64,000 bases of DNA, from assembly GCA_963851405.1 (NCBI GenBank), contig CAWKPB010000006.1:376023-440022 (forward strand). Reading direction: 5' to 3'. The position numbers and the translations under genes were made by a program. This DNA is from JANPBY01 sp963851405. Its GTDB lineage: Bacteria; Actinomycetota; Actinomycetes; DATJPE01. How positions within the stretch are numbered: position 1 is the stretch's first letter; every line of letters begins with the position of its first letter. This document shows, in pieces, positions 26,545-35,177 of the stretch. The notes beneath the pieces were generated by a model, which saw nothing but the letters and a program-made list of their open reading frames with translations, had not been told where the DNA came from and did not search any database.

Positions 26545-29223
26545 TCAGTGCGCTGCTGAGTCCCAGTCGCGCCCGAAGCCCACCGAGAGCTCAAGCACCG
26601 GTGTGAGCGGGTAGGCCATGCCCATTTGCTCCCGAACGAGCACCTCGACGCGGGCCAACTCCCCCGCAGCTACCTCAAGCACGAGCTCGTCGTGAACCTG
26701 AAGGAGCAGCCGAGACGCGAGTCCCTCCTCGTGCAGCGCCGAGTGCACGCCGAGCATGGCGACCTTGATGATGTCGGCCGCCGAGCCCTGGATCGGCGCG
26801 TTAAGCGCCATGCGCTCCGCCATCTCGCGTCGCTGCCGATTATCACTGGTGAGGTCGGGGAGGTAGCGCCGACGCCCGAGCAGGGTTTCGGTGAACCCGG
26901 TGCGTCGAGCCTCATCGACTACGCCGCGCAGGTAGTCGCGCACTCCTCCGAAGCGTTCGAAGTACTCATCCATGAGCCCACGTGCGTCCTCGGGTGACAC
27001 AGCGAGCTGCTGGCTTAGTCCGTAGGAGGACAAGCCATACGCGAGTCCGTAGGACATGGCCTTGATCCGGCCCCTGAGCTCCGGCGTGACCTCCGTAACA
27101 GGGACGCCGAACACGCGGGAAGCCATCGTCGTATGCAGGTCCTCCCCCGAGGCGAACGCCTCGATCAGGGCCTCGTCCTTCGACAGGTGAGCCATGATCC
27201 GCATCTCGACCTGGCTGTAGTCGGCGGTGAGTAGCGTTTCGAACTCGGGTCCAACGATGAACGCCTGCCGAATCCGGCGTCCCTCCGCCGTCCGGATGGG
27301 CACGTTCTGCAGGTTCGGATCCGTCGACGAGAGCCGCCCCGTCGAGGCCACGGTCTGGCTGTAGGTCGTGTGGATGCGGCCGTCTTCGGAGACCGATCGC
27401 TGCAGCCCCTCGACCGTGACGAGCAACTTCGACATATCCCGGTGATGAAGCAGATGCTCTAACAGGGGGTGGCCGGTTTGCGACAGCAACCCTTGAAGGG
27501 CTTCGGCGTCGGTCGTGTAGCCGGTCTTGATCCGCTTGGTTTTCGGCAGGTCCAGCTCGTCGAACAAGATGGCCTGCAACTGCTTGGGAGAGCCCAGGTT
27601 GAACTCCCGCCCCACCACCGCATGCGAGCTCGACGCAGCCTGTCTCACCTCGCCGAAGAAGTGCGCGTGCAGATCCGCCAAATGCTCCTGGTCCGCGGCG
27701 ATGCCTACCCGTTCCATGTCGGCGAGTACGGCGACCAGGGGCATCTCCACGTCCAGCAGCAGTGCTCGCCCGCCCTGCTGCTCCAACTGTTGATCGAGGG
27801 AACCGGCCAATTCCAGCGTCGCCCGGGCCTGAATCGCCAGCGTCTCGGCAGCCTCGGCCTCAGCTGAGCCGTCGAACGACAACTGATCAGAGGCCGGCCC
27901 CTCCGATCGCAATTCGCGGCCCAGGAAGCGCAAAGTCAAGTCCGACAGATCGAACGAACGTTGACCGGGAAGCGCTAGATAGGCCGCCAGCGCCGTGTCG
28001 CATGTCAGCCCCGCGAGCGCCCACCCATGCGCCAGGAGAGCGAGTATGGGGCCCTTGGCGTCGTGCATAACCTTGCCGATCGCCGGGTTCGCCAGGAAGC
28101 CAGCCAGAGCTTGCTCGTCCGTCGGTTCCAGCTCGGTTGGATCAATCCAGGTGCCCGCCCCATCCGCAGTGGCCAAGGCCAAAGCCACGATCTCCCCAGT
28201 GCCGCGCCCCCATCTGCCGTGAACAGCGATCCCCACGGTTTGCTCAGGACCGGCGTGCGTTGCGAGCCACCGACCCAGACCCCCCGAGGCAAGGAGGTCG
28301 ACTTCCTGTTCAAAGCCCCGGTCGGATTCCGCTTCGGGGCTCGACACGGTCGCGTACAACCGCTCGCGCAGCACTCTGAATTGGAGGGTGTCGAAGACCT
28401 TGGCGACTTCATCGCGATCCCACGTGGCAACCCTCAGGTCATCGAGTTCGACCGTAAGCTGCACGTCCCGCACCAGCTCGGTGAGTCGGCGGTTGAGCAC
28501 GACGGACCCCAGATGCTCGCGCAGGGAGTCGCCCACCTTGCCCTTGACTTCATCGGCGCGGTCAACGAGAGCGGCCAAGCTGCCGTACTCCAGAATCCAT
28601 TTGGCAGCCGTCTTCTCCCCCACTCCCGGCACCGACGGCAGATTGTCCGAAGGGTCGCCGCGAAGCGCGGCGTAGTCGGCGTACTGCGCCGGGGTCAGGC
28701 CGTACTTCGCATTGAGTTCCGCGGGAGTGAACCGAGTCATCTCGCTGACGCCGCGCTTGGGGTAGAGCACGGTCACTCGATCACTGACGAGCTGAAAAGC
28801 GTCACGATCGCCGGTGATGATAGCGACGCTCATCTCGTGCGACTCGGCGCTCGAGGTCAACGTGGCAATCACATCGTCGGCCTCGAACCCCTCAGCCGTA
28901 ACGAAAGGAATGCACAGGGCATTCAACACTTCCTGGATCAAACTCACTTGGCCGGAAAATCCACTCGGCGACTCCGAGCGCGTGGCCTTGTAGGCCGGGA
29001 ACTCCTGGGTACGGAACGACTGCCGCGACAAGTCAAAAGCCACCGCGAGGTGAGTCGGCTGCTCGTCCCGGAGGGCATTGATAAGCATCGACGTGAAGCC
29101 ATAGACGGCGTTAGTCGGCTGCCCCGTGCTCGTGGAGAAGTTCTCAACGGGCAGGGCATAGAAGGCCCGATACGCCAGTGAGTGGCCGTCGAGAAGAAGG
29201 AGTTTTTCGTCGTCCGCACTCAC
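26545..29223 (-). CDS. polA: DNA polymerase I
   Basis: DNA polymerase I fills gaps in replication and repair. The 892-residue length is usual for actinobacteria. The N-terminal 5'-3' exonuclease domain has LLLLDGHSLAYRAFYALP, GFEADDVIATL and the helix-hairpin-helix region LRGDPSDNLPSVPGVGEKTA. The middle 3'-5' exonuclease-like domain lacks the usual acidic catalytic residues, so proofreading is doubtful. The polymerase domain has motif A TADYSQVEMRIMAHLS, motif B RGRIKAMSYGLAYG and motif C LLQVHDELVLEV. Translation starts at GTG 29223 (MSADDEK). It is divergent from a thioesterase gene. In many actinobacteria polA lies close to rpsA; here about 19 kb separates them. Confidence 0.97.
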   Translation of the reverse strand: MSADDEKLLLLDGHSLAYRAFYALPVENFSTSTGQPTNAVYGFTSMLINALRDEQPTHLAVAFDLSRQSFRTQEFPAYKATRSESPSGFSGQVSLIQEVLNALCIPFVTAEGFEADDVIATLTSSAESHEMSVAIITGDRDAFQLVSDRVTVLYPKRGVSEMTRFTPAELNAKYGLTPAQYADYAALRGDPSDNLPSVPGVGEKTAAKWILEYGSLAALVDRADEVKGKVGDSLREHLGSVVLNRRLTELVRDVQLTVELDDLRVATWDRDEVAKVFDTLQFRVLRERLYATVSSPEAESDRGFEQEVDLLASGGLGRWLATHAGPEQTVGIAVHGRWGRGTGEIVALALATADGAGTWIDPTELEPTDEQALAGFLANPAIGKVMHDAKGPILALLAHGWALAGLTCDTALAAYLALPGQRSFDLSDLTLRFLGRELRSEGPASDQLSFDGSAEAEAAETLAIQARATLELAGSLDQQLEQQGGRALLLDVEMPLVAVLADMERVGIAADQEHLADLHAHFFGEVRQAASSSHAVVGREFNLGSPKQLQAILFDELDLPKTKRIKTGYTTDAEALQGLLSQTGHPLLEHLLHHRDMSKLLVTVEGLQRSVSEDGRIHTTYSQTVASTGRLSSTDPNLQNVPIRTAEGRRIRQAFIVGPEFETLLTADYSQVEMRIMAHLSKDEALIEAFASGEDLHTTMASRVFGVPVTEVTPELRGRIKAMSYGLAYGLSSYGLSQQLAVSPEDARGLMDEYFERFGGVRDYLRGVVDEARRTGFTETLLGRRRYLPDLTSDNRQRREMAERMALNAPIQGSAADIIKVAMLGVHSALHEEGLASRLLLQVHDELVLEVAAGELARVEVLVREQMGMAYPLTPVLELSVGFGRDWDSAAH

Positions 29224-29280
29224 GATCGCCGAGCCTAGTGCCCACCGTCGACAGCCCGTTGCGTGCCATACGCTCGCGCT

Positions 29281-29730
29281 ATGTCAGGTAACCACCGGAT
29301 GAGCGAGGACAAGGCCGCCGCCGCGGGGATGACGCACGGCAGCCTGCTGGAACGCATGGGCATCGAGGTCACGGAGTACTCGGTCGAACGCGTAGTGGGA
29401 ACGATGCCCGTCGAGGGAAACACCCAGCCCTACGGCCTGCTGCACGGCGGCGCCTCTCTCGTCCTTGCTGAGTCCCTGGGCTCCTATGGCAGTGCTCTCA
29501 TCGCGGCACCCGACCGGATCGCGGTCGGCATTGAAATCAGCGCCACGCATCATCACGCGGCTGTGACCGGGACGGTGACGGGGGTCGCTACTCCCATCCA
29601 CGCGGGGCGGACGCTCAGTACCTGGGGGGTCGAAGTACACGATTCGGGCGGGCGTCTCATCTGCACGGCACGGATCACGTGCCTGCTCAGGGACCGAACT
29701 CCCGGGTCACGACGTACGACGGAGGGCTGA
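29281..29730 (+). CDS. PaaI-type hotdog-fold thioesterase
   Basis: The protein of about 149 residues has a hotdog-fold acyl-CoA thioesterase layout: NTQPYGLLHGGASLVLAES with the catalytic-loop HGG and following acidic residue, then VGIEISATHHHAA and STWGVEVHDSGGRLIC. Hydrolysis of an aryl- or acyl-CoA is likely but the substrate is unknown. The start is uncertain: ATG 29281 is used; GTG 29263 and ATG 29299 are alternatives, and none has a strong ribosome-binding site. It is divergent from polA, as often in actinobacteria, and its 3' end overlaps the convergent GNAT gene by 24 bp. Confidence 0.85.
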   Translation: MSGNHRMSEDKAAAAGMTHGSLLERMGIEVTEYSVERVVGTMPVEGNTQPYGLLHGGASLVLAESLGSYGSALIAAPDRIAVGIEISATHHHAAVTGTVTGVATPIHAGRTLSTWGVEVHDSGGRLICTARITCLLRDRTPGSRRTTEG

Positions 29731-30300
29731 CGCGAGGGGGCGTCGTCCGATCAGGGCCGCCCGCCGCCGAGCAGCACCACCCTCACGGCCGAACGACCCG
29801 GGGTCCATCCCGAGGCGGCGCTTGAGCACGGGAAGAGGGGCCATCCGGCGGGTGGTCACAGGCTGGAAGCCGAGCCGGGCAAAGAATCGGTGAGCGACGC
29901 GGGCGGTCGGAATGACATTGACGACGACGTAGTCGCTCCCTTGCTGATCGGCGAACGTGCTGATCGCCGTCATCAGCGCTTTGCCGGCGCCTCGGCGGGC
30001 GAATTGCTCGTGCACGTGCAGATAGTCCACGGCCACGACGCTGATGGGGTTCATCGCGCCGCCGCCGGACGTTCGCGCCAAGGCCATCCCCACGAGCCGT
30101 TCCCCTGTCACGGCTACGAACAGGCAGGCGCCCCCTTCACGGTCGACTTCGGACAGGGCGCGATGGGCGCCCTCGACCGTCAGCGCCTCGGTGAAGTGGG
30201 CCGTGCTACCGGACTGCTCCCGCATCTCGGCCCACAGCGAAACCAGGCCGTCGACATCGTCTGCACATGCTGGACGAACCAGTACCTCCGCGTGACGCAC
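29707..30300 (-). CDS. GNAT-family N-acetyltransferase
   Basis: The 197-residue product has the GNAT fold: VRPACADDVDGLVSLWAEM at the N-terminus, beta-4 VDYLHVHEQFARRGAGKALM with the acetyl-CoA pyrophosphate-binding R-R-x-G-x-G/A pattern, and the C-terminal VNVIPTARVAHRFFARLGF. The acceptor is unknown. The GTG start at 30300 follows GGGGGAG. About 45 arginine-rich residues extend beyond the usual fold and include the part overlapping the thioesterase 3' end. Confidence 0.82.
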   Translation of the reverse strand: MRHAEVLVRPACADDVDGLVSLWAEMREQSGSTAHFTEALTVEGAHRALSEVDREGGACLFVAVTGERLVGMALARTSGGGAMNPISVVAVDYLHVHEQFARRGAGKALMTAISTFADQQGSDYVVVNVIPTARVAHRFFARLGFQPVTTRRMAPLPVLKRRLGMDPGSFGREGGAARRRAALIGRRPLASALRRTS

Positions 30301-30499
30301 GCGCTCCCCCTCCTGCGAGGATCGTCCCGGCCTCGACGATCAGGTCACGGTGAGATCACTTTGAGATCATTCGACACTGTCGGTCACAGTACGCGGATCC
30401 GCGGGGTCCGGCGGCATCTCCCCGCAATCAACGCCCCAGAGCAACTCCGGCAAGCCGCTTCGCTGAATCGGGGACGCGGGAAGAGAAGAGTGGTCGGCT

Positions 30500-31744
30500 T
30501 TAGTTGGAGGCATCCACGGGAGTGCCCAGGGCTGGAACTCCATCGACGACGCGATAGACCGTCAGATCGAACAGATTGACATCGCCGGTACGCGGGTCGA
30601 TGCGGATCTCTCGGCCCAGGACCGAGGTCTCTTCAGGAATGACGATCCCTCGTCCTCCCAGGATCTGACCAGTGACTCCCTCTCGGGTTCCGTCAGACCG
30701 CGCAATCGCCTCCATGACGACTTGGAGCGCCGCGACGGCGTAGACACCCGCAGCCGAGTTCGGGGACTCTCCATAACGAAGCCGGTATGCGGCCACAAGC
30801 CGTTCGGCAGAGGGGCTGACCGCGACGATTGCGGGCAGGGACCAGCCGACGGCGGGCACTGAGGCTCCTTGAGCGTCGGGGAGCCGCGCGATCGCTGCCC
30901 CTAGGAAGTTGGACGTGCCGAGAAGTTCAACTTCGCGGTTGCCCCCGAGGACGGCCTTCTTGTCGCGTAACAGCTGGCCGCCGTTGAGCAGCCCACTTCC
31001 GCTCAAGACCACGCAGTCCGCATTCTTTGCCTGGATCTGCGTGAACAGGTCCACATAATTGGGCGCGGTCGGATCCCACACGTCATTGCTCAGGACCTCG
31101 ATCCCGTTTCGTACGGCTGCCTCGACGAACGACACGACTACCCGCTGGCTGGTCGGTTGGCCATCGTTGAGCACGGCGCACTTGTTCACTTCGAGGCTGT
31201 CCACGGCATAGGCAGCCAGGGCGGCTCCCTGCTCCTGATCGGTCGTGACGACACGTGCGAAGTTGCGGCGGCCGGTGGGGTAGTGGGACTCGGGGTCACC
31301 TTCGCGCCATGGGCGAGTGAGACCCGGATCGGACACCGCGGACGAGACCTGAGTCAGCGGTCCCGGCTCGGCCTCGTTGAGGATGGGGACTTGCTGACGC
31401 GTGCAGGAGGCGTCTTTCGGTCCGATGACCGCGACGACAGTGGCCGCGGCCACCTCGCCGGACGCCGACAAAGGACACGCGCTCGCTTGAGGCGGGCCAG
31501 AAATGCCCGTGCCAGCGGAGGTCACCAAACGCACCTCATACGAACCGGTGCGGGAGCCCGTCTCGTTCAGATAGAGATCGAGCATGCGCTGGACCTCGGT
31601 CGGCTCGGCTCCCGACAACGAGCCGTCGGCGTACCCGTTGACCACATCAACCGTCGCAGGGGTGGGATTGACCGGCCCCCCCGCGCTGGACGTGCAGGAG
31701 GACAGGAGCAGGGCCACAAAGGCCGCCATGGCTAGCCTGCGCAC
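30500..31744 (-). CDS. Type I periplasmic-binding-fold lipoprotein (amino-acid/amide class)
   Basis: The 414-residue lipoprotein has a short signal with the lipobox LLSSC and a type I binding-protein fold: DLYLNETGSRTGSYEVRLV, VAAATVVAVIGPKDASC, NFARVVTTDQEQGAALAAYAV and the second-lobe PNYVDLFTQIQAKNADCVVLSG. It resembles branched-chain amino-acid or amide receptors but has no cognate permease alongside; the liv importer is 6 kb away. The GTG at 31744 (VRRLAMAAF) follows AGGGGG and places the lipobox correctly; longer forms add a non-signal-like extension. A binding protein beside an ANTAR regulator also occurs in Streptomyces (from memory). The 199 bp between it and the GNAT gene show nothing clear. 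Confidence 0.8.
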   Translation of the reverse strand: MRRLAMAAFVALLLSSCTSSAGGPVNPTPATVDVVNGYADGSLSGAEPTEVQRMLDLYLNETGSRTGSYEVRLVTSAGTGISGPPQASACPLSASGEVAAATVVAVIGPKDASCTRQQVPILNEAEPGPLTQVSSAVSDPGLTRPWREGDPESHYPTGRRNFARVVTTDQEQGAALAAYAVDSLEVNKCAVLNDGQPTSQRVVVSFVEAAVRNGIEVLSNDVWDPTAPNYVDLFTQIQAKNADCVVLSGSGLLNGGQLLRDKKAVLGGNREVELLGTSNFLGAAIARLPDAQGASVPAVGWSLPAIVAVSPSAERLVAAYRLRYGESPNSAAGVYAVAALQVVMEAIARSDGTREGVTGQILGGRGIVIPEETSVLGREIRIDPRTGDVNLFDLTVYRVVDGVPALGTPVDASN

Positions 31745-31856
31745 ATCCACCCCCTGGCTCTCGATCCCGACGGGCGCATGTCCCGCGCGGTCTGGACACT
31801 CGACCCCCGAACCGCCGAACGCTAGCACCGCGACACGTTCTATCGCGGGCCGCTGA

Positions 31857-32465
31857 TCACGGGCCGCTGACAGGACCTCCCGAGGCGCTGAGCCCGGAAG
31901 TCACCACCTCTTGGGCCATCTCGCGCATGCTGACGCGACGATCCATCGCGGTCTTCTGGATCCAGCGGAAGGCCGCCGGCTCATTGAGCCCGTAGTCGTT
32001 CATGAGGACACCCTTGGCGCGATCCACCAGGGCGCGGGTTGCGAGACGCTCCTCGAGACCTTCGACCTCCCGCTCAAGCGCCGACACCTCCGCGTGACGG
32101 GCCAGTGCAATCTCGATGGCGGGCACGAGATCATCCTTGCTGAACGGCTTGACCAGATAGGCCATCGCGCCCGCATCGCGAGCCCGCTCGACGAGGTCGC
32201 GCTGACTAAAGGCAGTCAACATCAGTACGGCGGCCGTACGGCTGGCGGTGATCTGCTCGGCTGCCGATATCCCGTCCAGGACGGGCATCTTCACATCGAG
32301 CACGACCAGATCGGGCGCAAGTTCCTCGGTGAGGCGAACGGCTGCTTCGCCGTCCCCCGCCTGGCCGACCACCTCGTAGCCCTCTTCGGCCAACATCTCG
32401 GCCAGGTCCAGTCGGATCAGTGGCTCGTCCTCTGCGATGACAACCCGTGGGTGTGGACCCGGCAT
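31857..32465 (-). CDS. pdtaR: ANTAR-domain response regulator (PdtaR type)
   Basis: The 202-residue regulator has a receiver domain with acidic pair Glu12/Asp13 (VVIAEDEP), phospho-acceptor Asp57 (LVVLDVKMP) and Lys in AYLVKPFSKDD, followed by a coiled linker and a C-terminal ANTAR RNA-binding domain (LVDRAKGVLMNDYGLNEPAAFRWIQ). ANTAR proteins bind paired hairpins in nascent RNA and stop transcription termination. Mycobacterium PdtaR (Rv1626) has the same architecture and also lies close to polA. ATG 32465 (MPGPHPRVVIAEDE) is the start. It is divergent from the tRNA gene; no partner kinase is in the window. Confidence 0.92.
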   Translation of the reverse strand: MPGPHPRVVIAEDEPLIRLDLAEMLAEEGYEVVGQAGDGEAAVRLTEELAPDLVVLDVKMPVLDGISAAEQITASRTAAVLMLTAFSQRDLVERARDAGAMAYLVKPFSKDDLVPAIEIALARHAEVSALEREVEGLEERLATRALVDRAKGVLMNDYGLNEPAAFRWIQKTAMDRRVSMREMAQEVVTSGLSASGGPVSGP

Positions 32466-32513
32466 GTGCACGAGCCTAACCGGGGCCTCTATCCTCGGAT
32501 CCACGCGAAGACG

Positions 32514-32587
32514 GCCCCTGTAGCCCAACCGGCAGAGGCACGGTGCTCAAACCACCGCCAGTGTGGGTTCGAATCCCACCGGGGGCA
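32514..32587 (+). tRNA. tRNA with anticodon CAA (Leu), 74 nt, short variable loop
   Basis: A full cloverleaf folds: acceptor stem GCCCCTG/CGGGGGC with discriminator A, a three-base-pair D stem (GCC/GGC), anticodon stem CGGTG/CACCG around loop CTCAAAC (anticodon CAA, reading the Leu codon UUG), a five-base variable loop CCAGT, and T arm GTGGG/CCCAC with TTCGAAT. CCA is not encoded. Bacterial tRNA-Leu normally carries a long variable arm, which is missing here. A -10-like TATCCT at 32490-32495 lies 18 bp upstream, but no good -35 is seen. It faces nusB across a shared hairpin. Confidence 0.85.
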
Positions 32588-32599
32588 CGCCCGTCCGAC

Positions 32600-32632
32600 C
32601 GTGGCCGATCGCCTCAGGGGCGGTCGGCCACG
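32600..32632. terminator. Hairpin shared by the tRNA and nusB 3' ends
   Basis: CGTGGCCGATCGCC at 32600-32613 pairs with GGCGGTCGGCCACG at 32619-32632, with one G-T pair and a five-base loop. The nusB stop codon (32614-32616) lies in the loop and the last nusB codons form one arm. It lies 12 bp after the tRNA, so it can terminate transcription from both sides. Confidence 0.7.
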
Positions 32633-33012
32633 ATGCGCGAGAGCAGTCCGTTCACGAAGGCTGGGGAGTCGTCGGTGGACAGGTCCTTGCAGAGTTCGAC
32701 GGCCTCGTCCAGAGCCACGCCAGCCGGGACGTCCCCGTAGACGGTCTCCCAGACGGCAATGCGGCACACCGTCCGGTCGACGGCTGGCATCCGGTCGACC
32801 GACCAATCCCGGGCCGCACCGGCGATGAGTCCGTCGATCGTGGTCTGTTCCGCGACAACACCGCGCACCAGCGTCACCGTGTAGGGATTCAGGGTGCGAT
32901 CCGGCGCTTCGTCGAGGCGATCAGACAGCGTGTCCAGCGGATCGACGCGGCGCTGCTCGGATTCAAACAGGATGTCGAGTGCGCGCTTGCGGGCCTTGCG
33001 CCGAGCGGTCAT
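32614..33012 (-). CDS. nusB: Transcription antitermination factor NusB
   Basis: NusB pairs with NusE (S10) at boxA RNA in rRNA antitermination. The 132-residue all-helical protein shows RRKARKRALDILFESEQR, TLVRGVVAEQTTIDGLIAGAARDWSVDRMPAVDRTVCRIAVWE and the C-terminal DEAVELCKDLSTDDSPAFVNGLLSRI, all typical. It follows efp with a 37-bp gap at the end of the aro-pepP-efp-nusB gene string, as in many actinobacteria. Confidence 0.96.
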   Translation of the reverse strand: MTARRKARKRALDILFESEQRRVDPLDTLSDRLDEAPDRTLNPYTVTLVRGVVAEQTTIDGLIAGAARDWSVDRMPAVDRTVCRIAVWETVYGDVPAGVALDEAVELCKDLSTDDSPAFVNGLLSRIVADRP

Positions 33013-33049
33013 CGGGTAGGCCGCGGCGCACGGCGAACGCTGGCGCTGA

Positions 33050-33610
33050 TCAGTTGACGCGCCCGAGATATGACCCGTCCCGGGTGTCCACCTTCACGCG
33101 CTCGCCTTGGGTGATGAACAAGGGAACCTGGATCTCCGCACCGGTCTCCACCGTCGCTGGCTTGGTCCCACCAGTCGACCGATCTCCTTGCATGCCGGGC
33201 TCGGTGTAGCTGATCTCCAACTCGACAGACGTGGGCAACTCGACGTACAGCGGCTCGCCGTCGTGGGTGGCCACGACCGCGTCCTGGTTCTCCAGCATCC
33301 AGCGCGCGGCGTCACCGACCGTCGCGGCTGAAACGTGCAACTGGTCATAGGTCTCAGAGTCCATGAAGATGAAGTCGCTGCCCTCTTTGTAGAGGTACTG
33401 CATCGATCGTTTGTCCACCGTGGCTGTCTCGACTTTGACTCCAGCGTTGAAGGTCTTCTCGACCACCTTCCCGGACAAGACCCCCTTGAGCTTGGTCCGC
33501 ACAAACGCGGGACCTTTGCCGGGTTTCACGTGCTGGAACTCAACAACAGTCCACAGTTGGCCATCGATGTCGAGGACCAAGCCGTTCTTCAGGTCATTCG
33601 TGCTAGCCAC
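33050..33610 (-). CDS. efp: Elongation factor P
   Basis: EF-P relieves ribosome stalling at polyproline. The 186-residue protein has the three-domain architecture, with the modifiable Lys32 at the tip of domain I (HVKPGKGPAF) and C-terminal signature YTEPGMQGDRSTGGTKPA. The actinobacterial-type N-terminus MASTNDLKNGLVL starts at ATG 33610. It lies 41 bp downstream of the aminopeptidase P gene. A long proline-alanine-rich PilT extension in this window is a plausible client. Confidence 0.97.
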   Translation of the reverse strand: MASTNDLKNGLVLDIDGQLWTVVEFQHVKPGKGPAFVRTKLKGVLSGKVVEKTFNAGVKVETATVDKRSMQYLYKEGSDFIFMDSETYDQLHVSAATVGDAARWMLENQDAVVATHDGEPLYVELPTSVELEISYTEPGMQGDRSTGGTKPATVETGAEIQVPLFITQGERVKVDTRDGSYLGRVN

Positions 33611-33651
33611 GTACGTCTCCTAGACGATGTTTTACCGCGCGCGCCACGACG

Positions 33652-34740
33652 TCAGCCGACGACGAGCAGTTCCTTGGTGGTCTTGGTGAGGGTTTCGGTG
33701 TCTGCGTGCGTGACCACGAGGGTGTCCTCGATCCGGACGCCGCCGCGGCCCGGGTGGTAGACGCCTGGCTCCACGGTGACCGGAGTTCCTGGCTCGAGGG
33801 TACCCGTCCCCGTGGCCCCGATGAACGGTGCCTCGTGGATCTGAAGTCCGACACCATGCCCCAGGCCATGCGAAAACAGTTCTCCAACGCCCGCTGCCTC
33901 GATGACCGAACGAGACGCGCGGTCCACAGCCAACACGTCAACGCCCGCGCCGAGCGCCTGCCGCCCGGCCGCCTGCGCGGCCGCAACCAGCTCGTAGAGC
34001 TCGCGCTGCCAACCTGTGGGCTCTGCCCCGACGACTAACGTGCGGGTCATGTCCGCGTGATAACCATCGACCTGTGCGCCAAAGTCCAACTTCAGAAAGT
34101 CGCCGCGATCGATGGGGCGAGAGGTGGGCTGGTGGTGCGGAATCGATGAGTTCGGCCCGGACGCCACGATCGTCTCGAAGGCGATCGCGTCGCCCCCGAA
34201 GTCCAGCATCAGTGACTCAAGGCGCCGCGCAACCTGGCGCTCCGTCTGCCCGATGGCGATCGTCTCGAGCAGTTGCTCAAGCGCGCGATCGCCGACAGCG
34301 CACGCCTCGCGAAGTCTGGACAACTCGTAGTCGTCCTTGACGACGCGCAACCCCTCCACCATCGGCCCAAGCGCCTCAAGCACAAGACCTGGTCGTTCGC
34401 TCCACTGGGCGTGGTCATCCACGGTGACGTGGTGGGACTCGTAGCCCGCTCTGAGCCCGCCGCCGCTTGCTCCCTCCAGCAAAGCAGCCGCGCACGAACG
34501 CGCCACCGTCACAGTCAGATCGGGAGCCTCGGCTGAGGCTTGCTCCACATATCTGCCGTCGGTCGCAAGCTGTGCTCGGCCGTCCGACTCGATGAGCAGA
34601 GCGGCGTTCGACCCGGTGAAGCCGCTGAGGTACCGCACGTTCGTCAGATTCGTGATCAACACGGCATCGAGCCCACGCTTGATCGCCTCTTCACCTACCC
34701 GCAAGCGACGGTCGTGGTAGTTGGGGCCGGTGGCGCTCAC
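33652..34740 (-). CDS. M24-family Xaa-Pro peptidase (PepP/PepQ type)
   Basis: The 362-residue protein has the N-terminal creatinase-like domain (VLITNLTNVRYLSGFTGSN) and the C-terminal pita-bread catalytic domain with metal ligands in KLDFGAQVDGYHADMTRT, SHGLGHGVGLQIHEAPF, VTVEPGVY and GGVRIEDT. It probably removes residues next to proline from peptides; dipeptidase and aminopeptidase forms cannot be told apart here. Its ATG overlaps the aroQ stop by 4 bp. The order aroC-aroK-aroB-aroQ-pepP-efp-nusB is standard in actinobacteria. Confidence 0.92.
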   Translation of the reverse strand: MSATGPNYHDRRLRVGEEAIKRGLDAVLITNLTNVRYLSGFTGSNAALLIESDGRAQLATDGRYVEQASAEAPDLTVTVARSCAAALLEGASGGGLRAGYESHHVTVDDHAQWSERPGLVLEALGPMVEGLRVVKDDYELSRLREACAVGDRALEQLLETIAIGQTERQVARRLESLMLDFGGDAIAFETIVASGPNSSIPHHQPTSRPIDRGDFLKLDFGAQVDGYHADMTRTLVVGAEPTGWQRELYELVAAAQAAGRQALGAGVDVLAVDRASRSVIEAAGVGELFSHGLGHGVGLQIHEAPFIGATGTGTLEPGTPVTVEPGVYHPGRGGVRIEDTLVVTHADTETLTKTTKELLVVG

Positions 34741-35177
34741 GCGTCCGACACCATGCGCGCGATCGCCTCAAGTGCCAGGCGGTAGGAATCGACCCCGAAC
34801 CCGGCGATCGTTCCATCGGCCACAGCGGCGATCACCGAACGCTGGCGGAACTCCTCGCGGGCGGCCGGATTGCTCAGATGCACCTCGACGAGCGGCGCCG
34901 TACGCATCGCGCACGCATCCCGCACTGCGTAGGAGTAGTGCGTGAAGGCGGCCGGGTTGAGGACCACCGCCTCCCCTGCGTCGGCGGCGCCGTGCAACCA
35001 ACTGATCAACTCAGCCTCGTCGTCGGTCTGGCGTACCTCAACGTCCAGGCCCAGCTCCACACCGACCCGACCGCACAACGCGGCCAAGTCATCATGCGTG
35101 GCCGAGCCGTAGATCTCCGGCTCTCGCGATCCGAGCCGGCCGAGGTTTGGACCATTGAGAACAAGAACTCGGGTCAT
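34737..35177 (-). CDS. aroQ: Type II 3-dehydroquinate dehydratase
   Basis: AroQ converts 3-dehydroquinate to 3-dehydroshikimate, the third shikimate step. The 146-residue type II enzyme has NGPNLGRLGSREPEIYG with the catalytic Tyr, the substrate loop LNPAAFTHYSYAVRDA, and EVHLSNPAAREEFRQRS with the catalytic His. Four-base overlaps link it to aroB upstream and to the M24 peptidase downstream. Confidence 0.96.
   Translation of the reverse strand: MTRVLVLNGPNLGRLGSREPEIYGSATHDDLAALCGRVGVELGLDVEVRQTDDEAELISWLHGAADAGEAVVLNPAAFTHYSYAVRDACAMRTAPLVEVHLSNPAAREEFRQRSVIAAVADGTIAGFGVDSYRLALEAIARMVSDA

Noticed and set aside
28027..29181. Plus-strand open frame opposite polA
   Set aside because: Antisense shadow of a conserved polymerase; no ribosome-binding site or domain.
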